A stretch of 18,423 nt of DNA from Streptomyces sp. NRRL S-118 (GTDB lineage Bacteria > Actinomycetota > Actinomycetes > Streptomycetales > Streptomycetaceae): assembly GCF_000716335.1 (NCBI RefSeq), contig NZ_KL591031.1, positions 39,477 through 57,899 on the forward strand, read 5' to 3'. Shown piece after piece: positions 15,508 to 18,423 of this stretch. A program made the translations under genes and the position numbers. Below the pieces are notes generated by a model. It searched no databases. It was not told the origin of the DNA and worked only from the letters and a program-made list of their open reading frames with translations. Each line of letters begins with the position of its first letter. Within the stretch, counting starts at the first letter, position 1.

Positions 15508-17697
15508 GTGGACGCAGACGTCATCGTGGTCGGCGCGGGGCCGGCCGGGGCCACCACGGCGTACTGGCTGGCCCGCTACGGCCGGCGCGTGCTCCTGCTG
15601 GACGAGCAGGAGTTCCCCCGGCACAAGACGTGCGGCGATGCGGTCGGGGCGCCGGCCGTGCGCCTCCTCGGCGAGATGGGAGTGCTGCACCGGCTGCAGA
15701 AGGAGCACCGGGATCCGCTGCGCATCCGTGGCACCCGTGTGCGCGTGCACCGGCGGTGGCGCACCTTCACCCACGAAGCGGGGGACTGCGGACTGACCGT
15801 GCCGCGGATCGTCCTGGACGACGCGGTCCGCGCGCAGGCGGTCTCTGCCGGGGCCGACATGCTGCCGCGCACCCGAGCCGTCCGGCTTCTGCGGGACAAG
15901 GATGTGGTGGTCGGCGTGGAGGTGTCGCAGTCCGGCCGGGGTTCGCAGCTCCTGGCTCCCGTCGTGGTGGTGGCGTGCGGGGCCGCATCCGACGCACTGC
16001 TCCCACCCCCCTCCGGAACGGGCGCCGCGACGGGCCGCGGACACGCCGTACGGGGCTACGTGTCCGGGCTGACCGGGCTGACCGACATGCTGGAGATCCA
16101 CATGCCCGTGACGACTCCGGCCGGACACGGGCATCCGCCCGCCTACGGGTGGGTCTTTCCCACCGGCCCCTCGACCGCCAACGTCGGCGTGGGAGTCCTC
16201 GGAGCATGGCCGGGTGGTGACCCGGGCGGCCTCTGGGACACGTTCGTCCGCGCCCTGCGGGACACCGACCCGCGCTGCACGCACCTGCGACAGGACACAG
16301 CCCGCGAGGCCGCGCCCCTGCGTTTCGACTTCGTCCCCGAACGCTGCACCGCCCCCGGGGTCCTGGTGGTGGGCGATGCCGCCGGGATGGTGTCCCCGTT
16401 CACAGGCCACGGCATCGGGCCGGCCATGGAGTCCGGCCGCCTGGCGGCCACGGCCATCCACAGTCGGCTCCGGCCCGGGCTGTCGGCCCCACCGGATCTC
16501 TCCGGGTACGTCCGCAGCCTCAGGAACAGCTATGTCGGCCACTTCGAGGACGGCGATCGATCCGCACGCCGCCACCTGATGGTCTGGCGGACGCTGCACA
16601 GCACCTTCGAAGGTGAGCGGCCGCTGTTCGCGCTGGGCCGCAAAGCGCTCCTCTTCCCGGACGGGTGCAGCGAACTGCACATGACCCGCGTCCTCGACGA
16701 CGCCACATGCGTTCTCGGCGCGAGCGCGCCACGGCTGCGTGCGGATCTCCTCGCGGTCAGCGAGGTGCTCCTGGACGCCGTACGCACCGATTGGCCGTTC
16801 CTCGGTCGCATCACCGCGATGGGGCGGGGCGTGCCCACCGTTCCCCTGCGGCCGGCTCTCTTCACCCTGCTCGCCGGCCGGCTCGTCGCACCAGGACCCC
16901 ATCCCGCCGCGGCCGTCCTGGCCGCTGCCTCGGTCGAGCTCGGCTGCCTCGCCGCCCTGGCCGGGCTCAGCGTCACGGAGGGCACGCGCGACGCGGACGC
17001 CCCGCGTGCCCGGACGGCGGCGAACTGGGGCAACATGCTGGCGCTGATGGTCGGCGACTTCTTGCTCGGCAAGGCCAATGAGCTGGCCGCCCGCACGGGC
17101 ACCGAGGTGAGCCGGATCGTGGCGCAGGCGCTCGCCACCGTCACCGAAGGCCGGATCCGGCAACTCCGCCATGCCCACAACCCCCACCTCACCACGACCG
17201 AGCGCGTGGCGATCCTGACGGAGCAGACCGCCACGCTCTTCGCCCTGCCCTGTGAGCTGGGCGCCCTGCTCGCCGGCGCGACACCGGCCGAGGTCACCGC
17301 CCTCTCGGCATACGGCCGCCACCTCGGCCTGGCCTTCCAGCTGACCGAGGAAGCACGCAGCGCCACCGGCCGGCCCACCAGACTGGGCACGACACTGGCC
17401 TCCGACCTCGCATCCGGCACCTTCGGAGTCCCGGTGCTGCACGTCCTGCACCTCAACAGCAGCGTCAGCACACACCTGCGAACCGTCCTCACCGGACGGC
17501 CCCTCGACGACCAGCACGTCCGGACCGTCATCCGACTCGTCGAGGAAGGCCGGGGGGACACGGCGGCACGAGACTTGGCCACCCACCATGCCCATCAGGC
17601 ACGAGCCGCGCTGCAGCACTTCGCCCCGGGGCCGGTCCGGCACACCATGGAACGGCTGGTCGACCACACCCTGAATCCGCCCCCCGGGTCTGCTTGA
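15508..17697 (+). CDS. Geranylgeranyl-reductase-type flavoprotein fused to a catalytically dead polyprenyl synthase domain
   Basis: A 729-residue fusion. Residues 1-385 are an FAD-dependent oxidoreductase of the geranylgeranyl reductase family: GAGPAG (9-14) for ADP binding, RHKTCGDAVGAPAV (39-51, the conserved KxCGD box), and VVGDAAGMVSPFTGHGIG (about 287-304) for the FAD ribityl. These enzymes reduce double bonds of prenyl chains. After a linker (386-415), residues 416-725 align with the upstream synthase along their length (QTATLFALPCELGALLAG; AYGRHLGLAFQLTEEARS; RHTMERLVDHTL). Its catalytic motifs are gone, however. GGKRLRP is VPTVPLRP (442-449), DDVMD is LSVTE (487-491), and DDVLD is EEARS (614-618). 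It should bind no Mg-diphosphate and make no product. GTG 15508 has AAAGGGG 7 bases upstream, only 13 bases after the synthase stop. The sequence is continuous and in frame, with normal codon use, so the loss of motifs is not a sequencing slip. Confidence 0.88.
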   Translation: MDADVIVVGAGPAGATTAYWLARYGRRVLLLDEQEFPRHKTCGDAVGAPAVRLLGEMGVLHRLQKEHRDPLRIRGTRVRVHRRWRTFTHEAGDCGLTVPRIVLDDAVRAQAVSAGADMLPRTRAVRLLRDKDVVVGVEVSQSGRGSQLLAPVVVVACGAASDALLPPPSGTGAATGRGHAVRGYVSGLTGLTDMLEIHMPVTTPAGHGHPPAYGWVFPTGPSTANVGVGVLGAWPGGDPGGLWDTFVRALRDTDPRCTHLRQDTAREAAPLRFDFVPERCTAPGVLVVGDAAGMVSPFTGHGIGPAMESGRLAATAIHSRLRPGLSAPPDLSGYVRSLRNSYVGHFEDGDRSARRHLMVWRTLHSTFEGERPLFALGRKALLFPDGCSELHMTRVLDDATCVLGASAPRLRADLLAVSEVLLDAVRTDWPFLGRITAMGRGVPTVPLRPALFTLLAGRLVAPGPHPAAAVLAAASVELGCLAALAGLSVTEGTRDADAPRARTAANWGNMLALMVGDFLLGKANELAARTGTEVSRIVAQALATVTEGRIRQLRHAHNPHLTTTERVAILTEQTATLFALPCELGALLAGATPAEVTALSAYGRHLGLAFQLTEEARSATGRPTRLGTTLASDLASGTFGVPVLHVLHLNSSVSTHLRTVLTGRPLDDQHVRTVIRLVEEGRGDTAARDLATHHAHQARAALQHFAPGPVRHTMERLVDHTLNPPPGSA

Positions 17698-17744
17698 CCG
17701 TTCCCCGAACCGCCGCATCGCGACGGGGCGCGGGCGGGCCCACT

Positions 17745-17766
17745 GGGGCTTGTCCACCAGAGCCCC
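17745..17766 (+). terminator. Possible hairpin after the prenyl operon
   Basis: GGGGCT (17745-17750) can pair with AGCCCC (17761-17766) across a 10-base loop, 47 bases after the operon's last stop. The stem is short and has no U-run, so this is only a candidate. Confidence 0.25.
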
Positions 17767-17859
17767 GGCGTTCCGCAGCGAGTCCTTCGCCTGTCGGGCC
17801 GGTGTCGGCCGGGTGCCCCGGCCGGCCACGCTGCTGGCGATGAATCCGGCTCACGCTCC

Positions 17860-17882
17860 AATAGGCCAGTTACTGTCCTATT
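17860..17882. promoter_or_regulatory. Near-perfect inverted repeat upstream of the YdeI-like gene (probable operator)
   Basis: Left arm AATAGGCCAGT (17860-17870), one central T, right arm ACTGTCCTATT (17872-17882); 10 of 11 positions are complementary. It ends 19 bases before the ATG at 17902, and its TACTGT (17871-17876) is -10-like, so a bound dimeric regulator would block initiation. The regulator is not encoded in this window, or lies past its right edge. Confidence 0.6.
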
Positions 17883-17901
17883 TCGAGCCTAGGGTGCTTC
17901 C

Positions 17902-18423
17902 ATGACGACTCAGGAGCCACTTTCGTTCGAGACCGTCGCCGACCTCGACGCCTGGCTTTCCCGGCATCCCGCCCCGCACCAGGGGCTGTGGGTCAAGGTG
18001 GCCAAGAAGGGCTCGGGCCTGCCTTCCGTCACCGCCGCCGAGGTGAACGACGCGGCGCTCTGCCACGGCTGGATCACCGGGCAGCGCAAAGCGCTCGACG
18101 CCACCCATTACCTCCAGCGGATCACCCCGCGCCGGTCCGGCAGCCTCTGGTCCATGGTCAATGTGCGGCGGGTGGCCGTGTTGACCGCCGCCGGGCGGAT
18201 GCGCCCCGCCGGGCTGGCCGAGGTGGACGCCGCCAAGGCGGATGGGCGCTGGGCGGTGGCCTACGCGTCCCAGCGTGACGCGACGGTCCCGGACGACCTC
18301 GCCGCGGCGCTGGAGCGCAGCCCCGCGGCGAAGGCGGCCTTCGACGCGCTCGGAAGGACCGACCGGTATCTCGTCGTGCTGGACCTGCTGCGCGCCCGGA
18401 CGGACGAGCGGCGGGCCGCCCGG
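17902..18423 (+). CDS. YdeI/OmpD-associated family protein (partial, runs off the right edge)
   Basis: 174 residues are visible with no stop before the window ends. The N-terminus LSFETVADLDAWLSRHPAPH, then QGLWVKVAKKGSG, and VNDAALCHGWITGQRKALDA (about 48-67) followed by YLQRITPRRSGSLWSMVNVR match the YdeI/OmpD-associated family, named from Escherichia coli and linked there to antimicrobial peptide tolerance. The biochemical role is not known. ATG 17902 has AGGGTG (17891-17896) 5 bases upstream. Most of a typical protein of this family (about 190-200 residues) is present, so only a short tail is missing. A probable operator lies just upstream. Confidence 0.85.
   Translation, partial: MTTQEPLSFETVADLDAWLSRHPAPHQGLWVKVAKKGSGLPSVTAAEVNDAALCHGWITGQRKALDATHYLQRITPRRSGSLWSMVNVRRVAVLTAAGRMRPAGLAEVDAAKADGRWAVAYASQRDATVPDDLAAALERSPAAKAAFDALGRTDRYLVVLDLLRARTDERRAAR

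Noticed and set aside
12940..15557. Long minus-strand frames opposite the protease and the prenyl synthase
   Set aside because: The plus-strand products carry full catalytic motifs; the opposite frames are compositionally biased shadows.
15508..17697. Possibility that the fusion arises from a lost stop codon or frame error between two genes
   Set aside because: The frame runs without interruption through a normal linker, no internal start with a ribosome site is evident near 16660-16750, and the second domain keeps its helices while losing only catalytic motifs.
15478..17829. A 783-codon minus-strand frame opposite the flavoprotein fusion
   Set aside because: It is a shadow of the real gene: the plus-strand frame has clear FAD and prenyl synthase motifs, while this one is low-complexity.
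1..18423. CRISPR arrays, tRNA or rRNA genes, and integrase attachment sites
   Set aside because: No regularly spaced repeats, no tRNA T-loop or anticodon-arm patterns and no rRNA sequence were seen by eye on either strand.

Overview
The window is about 70% G+C, with strong G/C bias at third codon positions, many GTG starts and actinobacterial gene families (PhyH dioxygenase, TerC, PucR-type regulator, secreted I36-like protein). It reads as chromosomal DNA of a Streptomyces or close relative. Everything here is read by eye from sequence; no searches were run.

Left part (1-5700). It starts with a GNAT acetyltransferase. Next come a MerR regulator broken by three single-base indels, a very small Ser/Thr/Cys-rich peptide gene that may be a RiPP precursor (also probably frameshifted), and a secreted beta/gamma-crystallin-like (peptidase-inhibitor I36-type) protein. 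A TetR regulator and a saccharopine-dehydrogenase-like NAD(P)-binding protein are then transcribed divergently. They share a 72-base promoter region with two copies of the same 19-bp operator; the second copy is centred on the ATG of the dehydrogenase-like gene. Degenerate insertion-sequence scraps lie at 5419-5694.

Middle (5690-12420). This is an accessory, decaying region. Intact genes are a second GNAT acetyltransferase, a Cys-rich protein of unknown function, a PhyH-type dioxygenase and a two-pore-helix-type potassium channel protein. Between them lie a truncated TerC remnant, a PucR-type regulator remnant and a TPR-protein remnant. The last two sit head to head, and both have lost their 5' ends and carry several frameshifts. 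Gene-free stretches are unusually long for Streptomyces (up to 1.1 kb).

Right part (12417-17700) is intact and the most interesting. A compact operon encodes a cytoplasmic trypsin-fold protease, a trans-polyprenyl diphosphate synthase with all its motifs (coupled to the protease by a GTGA overlap), and a 729-residue fusion. The fusion joins a geranylgeranyl-reductase-type flavoprotein to a second polyprenyl-synthase domain that has lost both aspartate-rich motifs and the GGKR motif. A divergently transcribed small protein looks like a free copy of the protease's N-terminal domain. My reading is that this is an isoprenoid-making and isoprenoid-reducing module with a catalytically dead partner synthase and a protease; its biological product is unknown. 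The window ends inside a YdeI/OmpD-associated family gene preceded by a near-perfect inverted repeat.
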